Shown: piece by piece, positions 1 to 7,271 of the stretch
Numbering within the stretch: the first letter of the stretch is position 1
How the letters are laid out: the number at the start of each line of letters is the position of its first letter
The notes under the pieces: model-generated
Seen by the model: only the letters and a program-made list of their open reading frames with translations
What the model was told of the DNA's origin: nothing
Database searches by the model: none
Translations under genes and position numbers: made by a program
Origin: Candidatus Methanomethylophilaceae archaeon
Lineage (GTDB): Archaea > Thermoplasmatota > Thermoplasmata > Methanomassiliicoccales > Methanomethylophilaceae
Reading direction: 5' to 3'
Assembly (NCBI GenBank): GCA_944322255.1
Contig: CALUOK010000004.1
Coordinates: forward strand, 62,001-126,000
Length of the DNA stretch: 64,000 nt

Positions 1-1
1 C

Positions 2-541
2 ACGGAGACGATGTGCCAGACGGCCGCGGACGCCATAAGGTCCCGTGGGCAGGACGCCATGGTCGTCTTCCCGTCGGAGATGAGGATCGAGCACTGCCGC
101 GGTTGCGATTCCTGCAGCAACGGGCCCTGCGTCATAGACGACGACATGCACAGGCTGTACCGCCTCTTCGCGGAGTCGGACTTCCTGATGCTGGCCACCC
201 CGCTGCACTTCAGCGGGCCCTCGTCGCTGGCCAAGACCGTCATGGACAGGTTCCAGACCTACTGGCACGGGAAGGACCTCCCGCACCCCATCGCAATGGC
301 AGGGATGATCTGCGCCGGCAGCGAGCATCCCAACTTCGAGCCCACGGTGGCGATAATGAAGGCGTTCGCCATAACCACGAAGATGAAGTGGATGGGTCAT
401 CTGGAGTTCCCCGGCACGGACGTACGCGGGGACCAGGGGGTCGGGGAGGAGATCGACGGTTTCCTCGACCGGCTGTACGCCATCAGAGAGACGATACCCA
501 CATCCCGGATATGGCCTCCGAACTCGGCGGGCGGCGAGTGA
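2..541 (+). CDS. Iron-sulfur flavoprotein-like / NADPH-dependent FMN reductase family protein (5' partial)
   Basis: The reading frame is already open at the first bases (T-E-T before the first Met at 11), so the N-terminus with the FMN-binding GSPR-type loop lies outside the window. The visible 179 residues show a compact cysteine cluster C-x2-C-x2-C-x4-C (CRGCDSCSNGPC) followed by IDDDM, a pattern typical of flavodoxin-fold iron-sulfur flavoproteins, then a flavodoxin-like core with TPLHFSGPSS. The likely role is low-potential electron transfer or oxidant reduction with FMN and perhaps a 4Fe-4S cluster. Its 3' end overlaps the convergent downstream gene by about 59 nt. The substrate cannot be told from sequence. 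Confidence 0.8.
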   Translation, partial: TETMCQTAADAIRSRGQDAMVVFPSEMRIEHCRGCDSCSNGPCVIDDDMHRLYRLFAESDFLMLATPLHFSGPSSLAKTVMDRFQTYWHGKDLPHPIAMAGMICAGSEHPNFEPTVAIMKAFAITTKMKWMGHLEFPGTDVRGDQGVGEEIDGFLDRLYAIRETIPTSRIWPPNSAGGE

Positions 542-1106
542 AGGGTACGACGGAGGGATGCTCGTCCAGGACGGCCCTCCAGTTCTCCTCCGTCAGCGAA
601 CCGTCGGTGTCCAGCAGGCACACCCTGTAGAACCCCATCTCCGAGAGGTCCGACAGCGTCCTGGCCGGATCACCCATCTTCCCTTTTCCGATCACGGCCC
701 TCCCGCCGACGACGAACACCGTGGGCACGAAGCTGTCCGAGACCGAGTGGATGTCCTCCAGCTCCGCATCGGACTCCACGCAGTGGTACGGGCCCATGAC
801 CATGTCGGCGGTGGTGTTGAAGGAGTCGAACAGGTCGTCCACGGTCTCCACGCAGGTCATGAACCAGATGTCGCACCCGCGGACCTTCATGTCCTTGACG
901 ACGCCGGCGGTGAAGGTCCCGCGGGCCAGGCTGTCCATGTCCACGACCACCGCGGGGGACCTCTCGTCCGAGCGGGGGATGCGGCCGGCGGCTTCTGAGA
1001 ACGACTCCGACCTCCCGGAGGCGGTCGGGCGGGTGCCCTGGAACCATGCGTCGAGGGCGACGAGCCCGTCGCCGGTCTTCGCCGCGAACAGTGCCGGGAT
1101 TTGCAT
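483..1106 (-). CDS. Hypothetical protein, possibly HisA/HisF-like TIM-barrel family
   Basis: A 207-residue frame with ordinary codon use for this genome, convergent with and overlapping the flavoprotein gene. The middle part (AVVVDMDSLARGTF, then DIWFMTCVETVDDLFDSF, then VPTVFVVGGRAVIGKG) alternates hydrophobic strands with polar loops as in (beta/alpha) barrels and faintly recalls HisA-like proteins of archaea. I see no HisA catalytic Asp pair that I can place with confidence. No signal peptide or membrane segment is visible. The function is unassigned; the barrel suggestion is weak. Confidence 0.6.
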   Translation of the reverse strand: MQIPALFAAKTGDGLVALDAWFQGTRPTASGRSESFSEAAGRIPRSDERSPAVVVDMDSLARGTFTAGVVKDMKVRGCDIWFMTCVETVDDLFDSFNTTADMVMGPYHCVESDAELEDIHSVSDSFVPTVFVVGGRAVIGKGKMGDPARTLSDLSEMGFYRVCLLDTDGSLTEENWRAVLDEHPSVVPFTRRPPSSEAISGMWVSSL

Positions 1107-1189
1107 GCCGGTCGCATGGAGGGGGTCGGATATTGCCTTTGCGGGGCCCCGACTATTCGGGGCTTAAAATTGTAAACGGCGTTAAGCAA

Positions 1190-1228
1190 AGTATAAATCC
1201 TGCGAAGGCCCAGTGCTCTCCAGAGGTT
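1190..1228 (+). promoter_or_regulatory. TATA box and Shine-Dalgarno of the desulfoferrodoxin gene
   Basis: AGTATAAAT at about 1190-1198 is an archaeal TATA box and predicts a transcript start near 1220. GAGGTT at 1223-1228 lies 4 nt before the ATG at 1233 and can pair with the 16S 3' end. The same GAGGT-type site recurs before several genes in this window. Confidence 0.6.
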
Positions 1229-1232
1229 TCAC

Positions 1233-1607
1233 ATGACACAGAAATACGTCTGCGCCAAATGCGGCACCGCTGTCGAGCTCATCTACAAAGGCGGATGCAC
1301 GCCCTCCTGCTGCGGCGAGCCCATGCAGCTCATGGAGCCCAAGACCGAGGACTTCGTGAAGGAGAAGCACGTCCCCTACATCGAGAAGCAGGACGGAGGC
1401 TTCCTCGTCAAGGTCGGGAAGGAGACCGCCCACCCCATGGCCGAGGACCACTACATCGTGTACATCGAGATCCTCGCCGACGGAGTCTACATGAGGAAGT
1501 ACCTCCAGCCCGGCGACGCACCCGAGGCGTTCTTCAAGACCGACGCCGCCGAGGTCCAGGCCTGGGAGTACTGCAACAAGCACGGACTCTGGAAGTCCAA
1601 CCAGTGA
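1233..1607 (+). CDS. dfx: Desulfoferrodoxin (2Fe superoxide reductase)
   Basis: A 124-residue protein of usual family length. The N-terminal desulforedoxin domain has the rubredoxin-like iron site C7-x2-C10 and C26-C27. The neelaredoxin domain supplies the superoxide-reducing iron site: HVPYIE, HPMAEDH and the closing Cys-x2-His in WEYCNKHGLW. It reduces superoxide to peroxide without making oxygen, in the cytoplasm, with electrons usually from rubredoxin. It is a standard protection gene of strict anaerobes. It stands alone behind its own TATA box at about 1190 and a GAGGTT ribosome-binding site, which fixes the start at 1233. Confidence 0.97.
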   Translation: MTQKYVCAKCGTAVELIYKGGCTPSCCGEPMQLMEPKTEDFVKEKHVPYIEKQDGGFLVKVGKETAHPMAEDHYIVYIEILADGVYMRKYLQPGDAPEAFFKTDAAEVQAWEYCNKHGLWKSNQ

Positions 1608-1712
1608 GGCCATCCCGCTGGAAACCCCTTACCAAACCCTTTTTCGAACCGTTCCGTGTCTTCTTTTTAATATTCAATCGGGATAACCGTGCAGTCAAGA
1701 GAGGTTCACACC

Positions 1713-2240
1713 ATGGCAAAGATCGTAGAGTCCACGGGTGACGATGCCAAAGCGAAGGCGAGGCACGCCAAGATCGCCAGGGAGAAGAAGGACGCCGAGA
1801 TCAAGGCGAAGGAGAAGGTCTCCGACGAGAAGTGGAAGGCCATCCGCGCCGAGGAGAAGCGCAAGGAGGAGATCAAGAAGCTCCCCAGGGAGGAGCGCGC
1901 CGCGGCCAGGAAGGAGCTGAAGGAGCAGATCAGGCACCGCAAGGACGTGGAGAAGCAGCAGAAGAGGGAGCGCAGGGAGGCCGAGAGGGCCAAGCGCGAG
2001 GCCGAGAAGAGGGAGGCCCAGGCCAAGGCCGCCGGAGCCGTCGCCCACGAGAAGCAGGAGGTCGAGGAGGCCATCCAGGCATCCGAGAGGTCCGAGTCCG
2101 TCGAGGACCAGAGGGTCGAGGAGATCGCCGAGCAGGTCCAGGAGGCCGTGGGGCCCACCGAGCACCAGGAGGGCGTCCCCGGGGAGATCCCCGCCGAGAA
2201 CGTCGAGGCTCCCGAGGAGCCCGAGCAGAAGAAGGACTGA
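1713..2240 (+). CDS. Highly charged coiled-coil protein
   Basis: 175 residues, almost entirely Lys/Glu/Arg/Ala, with long heptad-like stretches (for example KKDAEIKAKEKVSDEKWKAI) predicted to form one extended alpha-helical coiled coil, and an acidic Glu/Pro-rich tail. The start at 1713 is chosen because GAGGTT at 1701-1706 lies 6 nt before this ATG; a GTG at 1689 in frame is less likely. A TATA-like TTTTTAATAT precedes it near 1664. There is no signal peptide or membrane segment. Low-complexity proteins of this type are hard to assign; a structural or nucleic-acid-binding role is possible, but the function is unknown. Confidence 0.75.
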   Translation: MAKIVESTGDDAKAKARHAKIAREKKDAEIKAKEKVSDEKWKAIRAEEKRKEEIKKLPREERAAARKELKEQIRHRKDVEKQQKRERREAERAKREAEKREAQAKAAGAVAHEKQEVEEAIQASERSESVEDQRVEEIAEQVQEAVGPTEHQEGVPGEIPAENVEAPEEPEQKKD

Positions 2241-2416
2241 GTCCGCCCTTAGCAAAACACCCCGGTCCCCCGTGGCCAGCACCGTCCGCGGGGGCCGGGA
2301 CTTCGGCATCCCTAATGTCTCTCACGGAACATCGGGGGTGCCGTTCTGTCCCCCAGGGACCAAACGACCCCTGGGGAGGTATGCCCTCTTAAATACTGAA
2401 AGGCCGTCCACTCTTC

Positions 2417-5185
2417 GTGGTAAATGGTTCGACGACACCGGAAGAAAGAATGCTCTATGCGGCGTCCACGGATGTCGATAGCGTCATCAAAGAGTTTAAC
2501 AGCAGAGAGGAGGGGCACTACAACGAGGAGGTGACCACGTCCCGTATCCAGTACGGGAAGAACGAGGTCACCAACCACAACAAGTACGTGGTCCTGAAGA
2601 GGCTCGCCAGGTCCTTCGGAAACATATTCATCATAACGCTCGCGATCATCGACATCCTGTGGATGGTCCTGGAGCCGGACATAATCTACTTCGTAATTCT
2701 CACGACGCTGATCCTTGTCAGCGGTACCGTCACGTTCATCCAGGAGACCCGCAGCTCGAAGGCGGCGGCCCAACTGGTCAGCATGGTGACGACCATAATC
2801 ACCGTCCGCCGCGAGGGGGTCGAGATAGAGATCGACTCCAAGGAGCTCGTGGTTGGTGACATCATCATCCTGGACACGGGGGACATGGTCCCCGCGGACG
2901 TCAGGATCATCAAGTCCAACCATCTCAAGGTCGACCAGTCCGCCCTGACGGGGGAGTCGGGCGGGGTCACCAAGTATTCCGACATCTCCAACGAGGACGA
3001 CATCCTCGCATGCAACAACATGGCCTTCATGGGAACCAACGTCGTCGGCGGGTCCGCCGAGGCGATCGTCGTGGCCGTCGGGGACGACACGATCTTCGGT
3101 TCCATGGCCGAGAAGCTCACCCGCAAGAAGCCCTCCACGACGTACGACAAGGGGACCAAGTCCATCGTCAACGTCCTCCTGAGGATCATGTACTGCATGG
3201 TCCCGCCGGTGTTTGTGATCATGCTGGTCAAGAACTACATGACATACGGATTCGAGGATTGGGGGCAGTTCTTCCACGACTGTGTTCTAGGACCTGTGAT
3301 TTTTGCCCTCACACTCGCCATCGGTCTTATGCCGGAGATGCTCGCCACCATTGTCTCCGCCAATCTGGCCAAGGGATCCATCGACATGTCGAAGAAGAAG
3401 GTCATCGTCAAGGACGTGACCGCCATCCAGAACTTCGGCGCCATGGACGTCCTGTGCTCGGACAAGACCGGGACGCTCACCCAGAACCGCATCTCCGTGG
3501 AGTCCTGCAATGACATATATGGCAATCCCAGTCACTCCGTGGAGCTGCTGTCCTGCCTCAACGCCCACAACCTGAAATCGGCCACCAACCAGATCGACTG
3601 GGCCCTCGACGAGTACGCCGAGGAGGAGGACGGTCTGCTGGACGAGGTCGAGCAGTACGAGTATGTGGGCGACGTGCCCTTCGACTTTGTCAGGAGGAGG
3701 GCCACCGTCATCGTCAAGCAGGACGAGGACGTCAACATCATGATCTCCAAGGGTGCCATGCCCGAGATCCTCTCCATCTCCACCGGATATCTCGACCAGG
3801 ACAGGCACATCCAGCCCCTGGATGAGAAGACCGTCAACGATATGATGGGTCTGGTCGAGTGGTACAGCATGAAGGGGATGCGCGTGCTGGGAATCACCCA
3901 CAAGTACCTCCCCTCCGGGAAGACCGAGTTCTCCGACGCCGACGAGTGCGACCTGATCATCGCCGGTTTCCTGGTGTTCACCGACCCTGTCAAGCCCACC
4001 GCCAGGCAGGCCATCGAGGACATGAAGGAGTACGGAATCGCAGTGAAGGTCCTCACCGGGGACAACGAGTACGTCTCCCGCCACGTCTGCGAGCAGATCG
4101 GCATCCCCGCCGAGAACATCATGGTCGGTCCGCAGATCGACGACATGAGCGACGAGGAACTCAGCGAGGCCGTGGAGACCACCAACATCTTCGCCCGCCT
4201 GAGCCCCGACGACAAGTCCAGGGTCGTGCAGGCCCTGAGGGCCAACGGACACACCGTCGGAGTCATGGGAGACGGGATCAACGACGTCGTAGCCATGAAG
4301 AACGCCGACGTGAGCATCTCCGTCGACACCGGAACGGACATCGCCAAGGAAACCGCCAGCATGATCCTCCTGGAGAAGGACCTGGGGGTCCTCAAGAGCG
4401 GAGCGATCGAGGGCAGGAAGGTCTACGTCAACTCCATCAAGTACGTGAAGATGATCGGTTCGATCAACTTCGGATACATGTTCTCCCTGATCCTCGGTTC
4501 CCTGTTCTTCAACTTCGAGCCGATGGGCGGGATCATGATCCTGATCTTCAACCTGATCAACGACTTCGCCTGCATCTTCATCATCTGGGACAAGGTCGAC
4601 GACGAGTTCGTCAAAGAACCGCGGAAGTGGGATGCTAAGAACCTCACCACGGTCATGTACCGGTACGGACCGATGTGCGTGGTTACCGATCTGATCTCAT
4701 GGGTCTTCTTCATATGGGTGGTTCTACCCACCGTTGGCCTCAGTCTGCCGGACTCAGCCATAGTGGGTAACACGACATATGATCTGACGGGGATAACCAA
4801 CGCTTCCGAGGCCGTTCTCAGTGGGTTGCCTCTTGGCGATATAGATGCGCTGATTCCAGTGATGATATTGTTCCAGTCCCTCTGGTGCATAGAGCAGTAC
4901 TGGATGCAGGTCTGGGCGATCCACATCGTCAGGACCAACAAGCTCCCGTTCTTCCAGGCCTGGTCCGCCAAGCCGCTGGTCATCACGACAATCGTGGCGC
5001 TCATCGTCGGAACGACCCTACCGTTCACCGGACCCCTCTGGGAGGCCATCTCCGGATGCGCAGACCTGATCCCGGTGCCGCTGTGGGCGCTGATCTTCAT
5101 GCCCATCATCGGAGCGGTCTACTTCTTCGGAGCCCACGCCATCAAGAGGCACGTGCTGAAGAAGTACGGGTTCTTCGCCTGTTGA
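2417..5185 (+). CDS. mgtA: MgtA/MgtB-like P-type ATPase (P3B, Mg2+ import type)
   Basis: A 922-residue P-type ATPase. Visible in order: N-terminal actuator helices, paired membrane helices, the TGES loop (SALTGESGG), the phosphorylation motif CSDKTGTLTQ with Asp near residue 349, the nucleotide domain, TGDN, GDGIND, then C-terminal membrane helices. The pairing of FDFVRRRATV with the hinge text VKVLTGDN and LLEKDLGVLKSGAIEGRK matches the magnesium-transporting MgtA/MgtB branch. It would move Mg2+ inward across the cell membrane. After GDGIND the usual Ala-Pro is Val-Val. The start may be GTG 2417 or ATG 2450; a TATA-like TTAAATAC at 2392-2399 would make the GTG nearly leaderless. Confidence 0.93.
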   Translation: MVNGSTTPEERMLYAASTDVDSVIKEFNSREEGHYNEEVTTSRIQYGKNEVTNHNKYVVLKRLARSFGNIFIITLAIIDILWMVLEPDIIYFVILTTLILVSGTVTFIQETRSSKAAAQLVSMVTTIITVRREGVEIEIDSKELVVGDIIILDTGDMVPADVRIIKSNHLKVDQSALTGESGGVTKYSDISNEDDILACNNMAFMGTNVVGGSAEAIVVAVGDDTIFGSMAEKLTRKKPSTTYDKGTKSIVNVLLRIMYCMVPPVFVIMLVKNYMTYGFEDWGQFFHDCVLGPVIFALTLAIGLMPEMLATIVSANLAKGSIDMSKKKVIVKDVTAIQNFGAMDVLCSDKTGTLTQNRISVESCNDIYGNPSHSVELLSCLNAHNLKSATNQIDWALDEYAEEEDGLLDEVEQYEYVGDVPFDFVRRRATVIVKQDEDVNIMISKGAMPEILSISTGYLDQDRHIQPLDEKTVNDMMGLVEWYSMKGMRVLGITHKYLPSGKTEFSDADECDLIIAGFLVFTDPVKPTARQAIEDMKEYGIAVKVLTGDNEYVSRHVCEQIGIPAENIMVGPQIDDMSDEELSEAVETTNIFARLSPDDKSRVVQALRANGHTVGVMGDGINDVVAMKNADVSISVDTGTDIAKETASMILLEKDLGVLKSGAIEGRKVYVNSIKYVKMIGSINFGYMFSLILGSLFFNFEPMGGIMILIFNLINDFACIFIIWDKVDDEFVKEPRKWDAKNLTTVMYRYGPMCVVTDLISWVFFIWVVLPTVGLSLPDSAIVGNTTYDLTGITNASEAVLSGLPLGDIDALIPVMILFQSLWCIEQYWMQVWAIHIVRTNKLPFFQAWSAKPLVITTIVALIVGTTLPFTGPLWEAISGCADLIPVPLWALIFMPIIGAVYFFGAHAIKRHVLKKYGFFAC

Positions 5186-5194
5186 AATCACTTA

Positions 5195-5213
5195 CCCGGG
5201 GGAGACCCCGGGG
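5195..5213 (+). terminator. GC hairpin after the Mg2+ ATPase gene
   Basis: CCCGGGG (5195-5201) and CCCCGGG (5206-5212) form a 7-bp stem with a GAGA tetraloop 10 nt after the stop codon. It is a probable 3'-end processing or termination structure, although a U-tract is lacking. Confidence 0.5.
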
Positions 5214-5260
5214 CAAAATACCATCTTGTTCTTTCGTAGTCCACAGATGATATGTTGATT

Positions 5261-5349
5261 TTATTGCATATTATAACATTCAAAAATATGCAATAATGCG
5301 ATATGGAATGAATTTATTGCATATTGAATAATTAAAATATATGCAATAA
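5261..5349 (+). promoter_or_regulatory. Two identical-geometry inverted repeats (four half-sites) overlapping the fic promoter
   Basis: The half-site TTATTGCATATT occurs at 5261-5272 and 5314-5325. Its reverse complement AATATGCAATAA occurs at 5285-5296, and with one mismatch at 5338-5349. Each pair is separated by the same 12-nt gap, and the second pair lies exactly 53 bp after the first. The second pair overlaps the TATA-like TTAAAATATA (about 5333-5342) of the fic gene, whose ATG is 12 nt further on. This is the geometry of a cooperative repressor operator. The region 5220-5361 is also sharply AT-rich relative to its surroundings. Confidence 0.75.
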
Positions 5350-5361
5350 CATACAGTCAAC

Positions 5362-6420
5362 ATGCACAGGTTCGACTACTCGTTCCTCAAGACCGCATCG
5401 TTCCCCGCGGACATCGTGTCGAAGGCATCCCGCATAGAGTCCATGAGGGGCCGGGGGGAGTTCGTCATCAGGAGCCACCCGGCGGTGGTCTCGGACATGG
5501 AGGCCGCGGCGAGGGTCATGTCTATGAGGGAGTCGAACGCCATCGAGGGGATCGTCACCTCCGACGACCGTCTTGTGGGCATCGCCACGGGTTCGACCGC
5601 GCCGAGGGGGCACTCCGAGTCGGAGATCGCCGGCTACCGCGACGTGCTCGACATCATCCACAGTCGTCACGATGCGCTGTCAGTCGACGAGAGGACGATC
5701 CTGAGGCTCTTCTCCGTGATGGGGGCACAGTCCGACGGACCCACGGGGTACAAGATCCGTGACAACGCGATAGTGGATGTCCATGAGGACGGCACCCGTT
5801 CCGTGAGGTTCAGGCCGGTCACCGCGGCGGAGACGCCCATGGCGATGGAGCAGCTCGTCCTCGCCTACGGGGAGGCGCGCGACGACATGGGGATCAACAA
5901 TCTTCTGCTGATCCCGTGCTTCATCCTGGATTTCCTGTGCATCCATCCGTTCATCGACGGGAACGAGAGGATGTCCAGGCTACTCACGCTCCTGCTGCTC
6001 TACCAGGAGGGCTACGATGTCGGGAAGTACGTCTCGGTGGAGGCGCGCATAAGCGCCACGAGGGACAGGTACTACGAGGCGCTGTCAGCTTCCTCGAAGG
6101 GATGGCACGAGAACGGATCGGACTACATCCCGTTCATTTCGTACATGCTCGGGGTCCTGATGATGTGCTACAGGGAGTTCGACAGCAGGTTCCGGGCGAT
6201 CGAGGGGTCGAGGATGGGCAAGATGGACAGGGTGAGGGAGATGGTGCTCAACTCCGTCCTGCCCGTGTCCAAAACCGACCTGTCGTCCATGATGCCCGAC
6301 GTCTCCGTGACCACCATCGAGGCCGTGCTCGGGGAGATGGTCCGCGAGGGGGTCGTAAGGAAGGTGGGCGGCAACAGGAACGCCAGGTACATCAGGGCCT
6401 CGGACGAGGTCTGGCCCTGA
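5362..6420 (+). CDS. Fic family protein with C-terminal winged-helix domain
   Basis: 352 residues. The Fic core carries HPFIDGNERMSR starting at residue 195, the catalytic His of AMP- or nucleotide-transferring Fic enzymes, with GNER in place of the commonest GNGR. An N-terminal inhibitory helix motif S-x3-E-G (SNAIEG, Ser58/Glu62) marks a class II, self-inhibited enzyme. The last 75 residues (MDRVREMVLNSVL to ARYIR) look like a winged helix-turn-helix. The target protein is unknown. The TATA position predicts a leaderless transcript. The DNA-binding tail and the fourfold half-site just upstream suggest it regulates its own promoter (inference). Confidence 0.93.
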   Translation: MHRFDYSFLKTASFPADIVSKASRIESMRGRGEFVIRSHPAVVSDMEAAARVMSMRESNAIEGIVTSDDRLVGIATGSTAPRGHSESEIAGYRDVLDIIHSRHDALSVDERTILRLFSVMGAQSDGPTGYKIRDNAIVDVHEDGTRSVRFRPVTAAETPMAMEQLVLAYGEARDDMGINNLLLIPCFILDFLCIHPFIDGNERMSRLLTLLLLYQEGYDVGKYVSVEARISATRDRYYEALSASSKGWHENGSDYIPFISYMLGVLMMCYREFDSRFRAIEGSRMGKMDRVREMVLNSVLPVSKTDLSSMMPDVSVTTIEAVLGEMVREGVVRKVGGNRNARYIRASDEVWP

Positions 6421-6468
6421 GAGGAAGGACTGTGGAGGCCCCGTCCGAGACCTCCGGTCCGGAAAGGT

Positions 6469-6963
6469 TCAGAACTTCAGCTTGGATCCGCAGTTCACGC
6501 AGACCTTCGTCTTCCTGTTGATGTAGCCGCACCTGGGGCAGTGGGGCATGCCCGTGACGTCCACAAGCCCTGTGCCGTCGGCCCATCCCTCCCTGGAGAC
6601 GGTGGAGGAGATCTTCTCGGGGTCGGTGGGAACCTCGCCGTTGTTGTCCTCGATCATGTTCCTGTTGAAGTGCAGGATGGCCTGGTCCCTCTCCTCAGCG
6701 ATGGCGCCCCTGTCCCCGGAGAGCGACTCCAGCTTGGCGACCTTCTTCTCGTTCTTCACCCTGACCTTCTCCACGGGCTGGGTCTTGAGGGTCCTGTTGA
6801 GCTCCTTGACCTTCTTCTCGATGGCCGCCTGGATCTCCTCGTCCGAGTAATCGGTGAAGGGGCTCATGCGGATCATCCAGTACAGGTTGTACTGCCTCTC
6901 GGACTGCTCGGGCATCTTGTTCTCGACCGGCTTCTCCTCTTTCTTACCAAAGAACCATGCCAT
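6469..6963 (-). CDS. Zinc-ribbon protein of unknown function
   Basis: 164 residues. The C-terminus is a clear zinc ribbon: CPRCGYINRK followed by CVNCG. The middle (EEIQAAIEKKVKELNR and following) is helical and charged, and the N-terminus (MAWFFGKKEEKP) is short and basic. There is no transmembrane segment. It lies convergent with the Fic gene and divergent from the leucine operon. Zinc ribbons of this kind are common in archaeal nucleic-acid or complex-assembly proteins, but nothing here tells the partner. Function unknown. Confidence 0.75.
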   Translation of the reverse strand: MAWFFGKKEEKPVENKMPEQSERQYNLYWMIRMSPFTDYSDEEIQAAIEKKVKELNRTLKTQPVEKVRVKNEKKVAKLESLSGDRGAIAEERDQAILHFNRNMIEDNNGEVPTDPEKISSTVSREGWADGTGLVDVTGMPHCPRCGYINRKTKVCVNCGSKLKF

Positions 6964-7091
6964 GGGCTGGTAATCGGGGTGATAGTAGATAACGGGTTTC
7001 AGGAAAGCGGGACGGTCGGAGGGTGTGCATCCGGTCAGGATTCCCGGCCCCTGTTGTGATTATGATGCGCACAGACGTTTGTAATCTTTTA

Positions 7092-7153
7092 AATGTCTAA
7101 TGGAAGTGCCTTTAGACATTCAATCATAGGGTGTCAGGTAGACTTTTTATATA
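7092..7153 (+). promoter_or_regulatory. Leucine operon promoter with upstream dyad operator
   Basis: A perfect 9-bp inverted repeat AATGTCTAA (7092-7100) / TTAGACATT (7112-7120) with an 11-nt spacer puts the two half-sites about two helical turns apart. The archaeal TATA box TTTTTATATA follows at about 7144-7153 and predicts a transcript start near 7175, so the leuA ATG at 7272 sits behind a leader of roughly 97 nt. That is long compared with the leaderless genes nearby. The dyad is placed to bind an activator or repressor upstream of the TATA element. Confidence 0.65.
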
Positions 7154-7191
7154 ATCAGAGGATAGGGGAGTCCACCGTCAGAGGTCATGAT

Positions 7192-7236
7192 ATGATCTGC
7201 AACGCTTTCATCGGACTACTCCTTCTTCTTGAGTAA
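7192..7236 (+). CDS. leuL: Leucine leader peptide (14 aa, five consecutive Leu codons)
   Basis: The short frame ATG to TAA encodes MICNAFIGLLLLLE. Five Leu codons run in succession, CTA CTC CTT CTT CTT (7216-7230), directly followed by Glu and stop. GAGGT at 7181-7185 gives a Shine-Dalgarno sequence 6 nt before the ATG. It lies inside the predicted leader transcript, 35 nt upstream of leuA. CTT and CTA appear uncommon next to CTG and CTC in the neighbouring genes. This is the layout of bacterial leu leader peptides (LeuL), in which ribosome stalling at Leu codons reports charged tRNA-Leu. I cannot demonstrate the attenuating RNA structure. A possible pairing is ACCGTC (7174-7179) with GACGGT (7253-7258). 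Confidence 0.75.
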   Translation: MICNAFIGLLLLLE

Positions 7237-7271
7237 ATCCAGTGAGAGCTAGGACGGTTTGAGGTGTTTAT

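Noticed and set aside
5261-5349. CRISPR-like repeated units before fic
   Set aside because: Only four short half-sites in alternating orientation, with no spacers of constant length between identical direct repeats.
7237-7271. T-box or intrinsic terminator in the leu leader
   Set aside because: No T-box consensus and no GC hairpin followed by T-run; only a weak 6-bp long-range pairing can be drawn.
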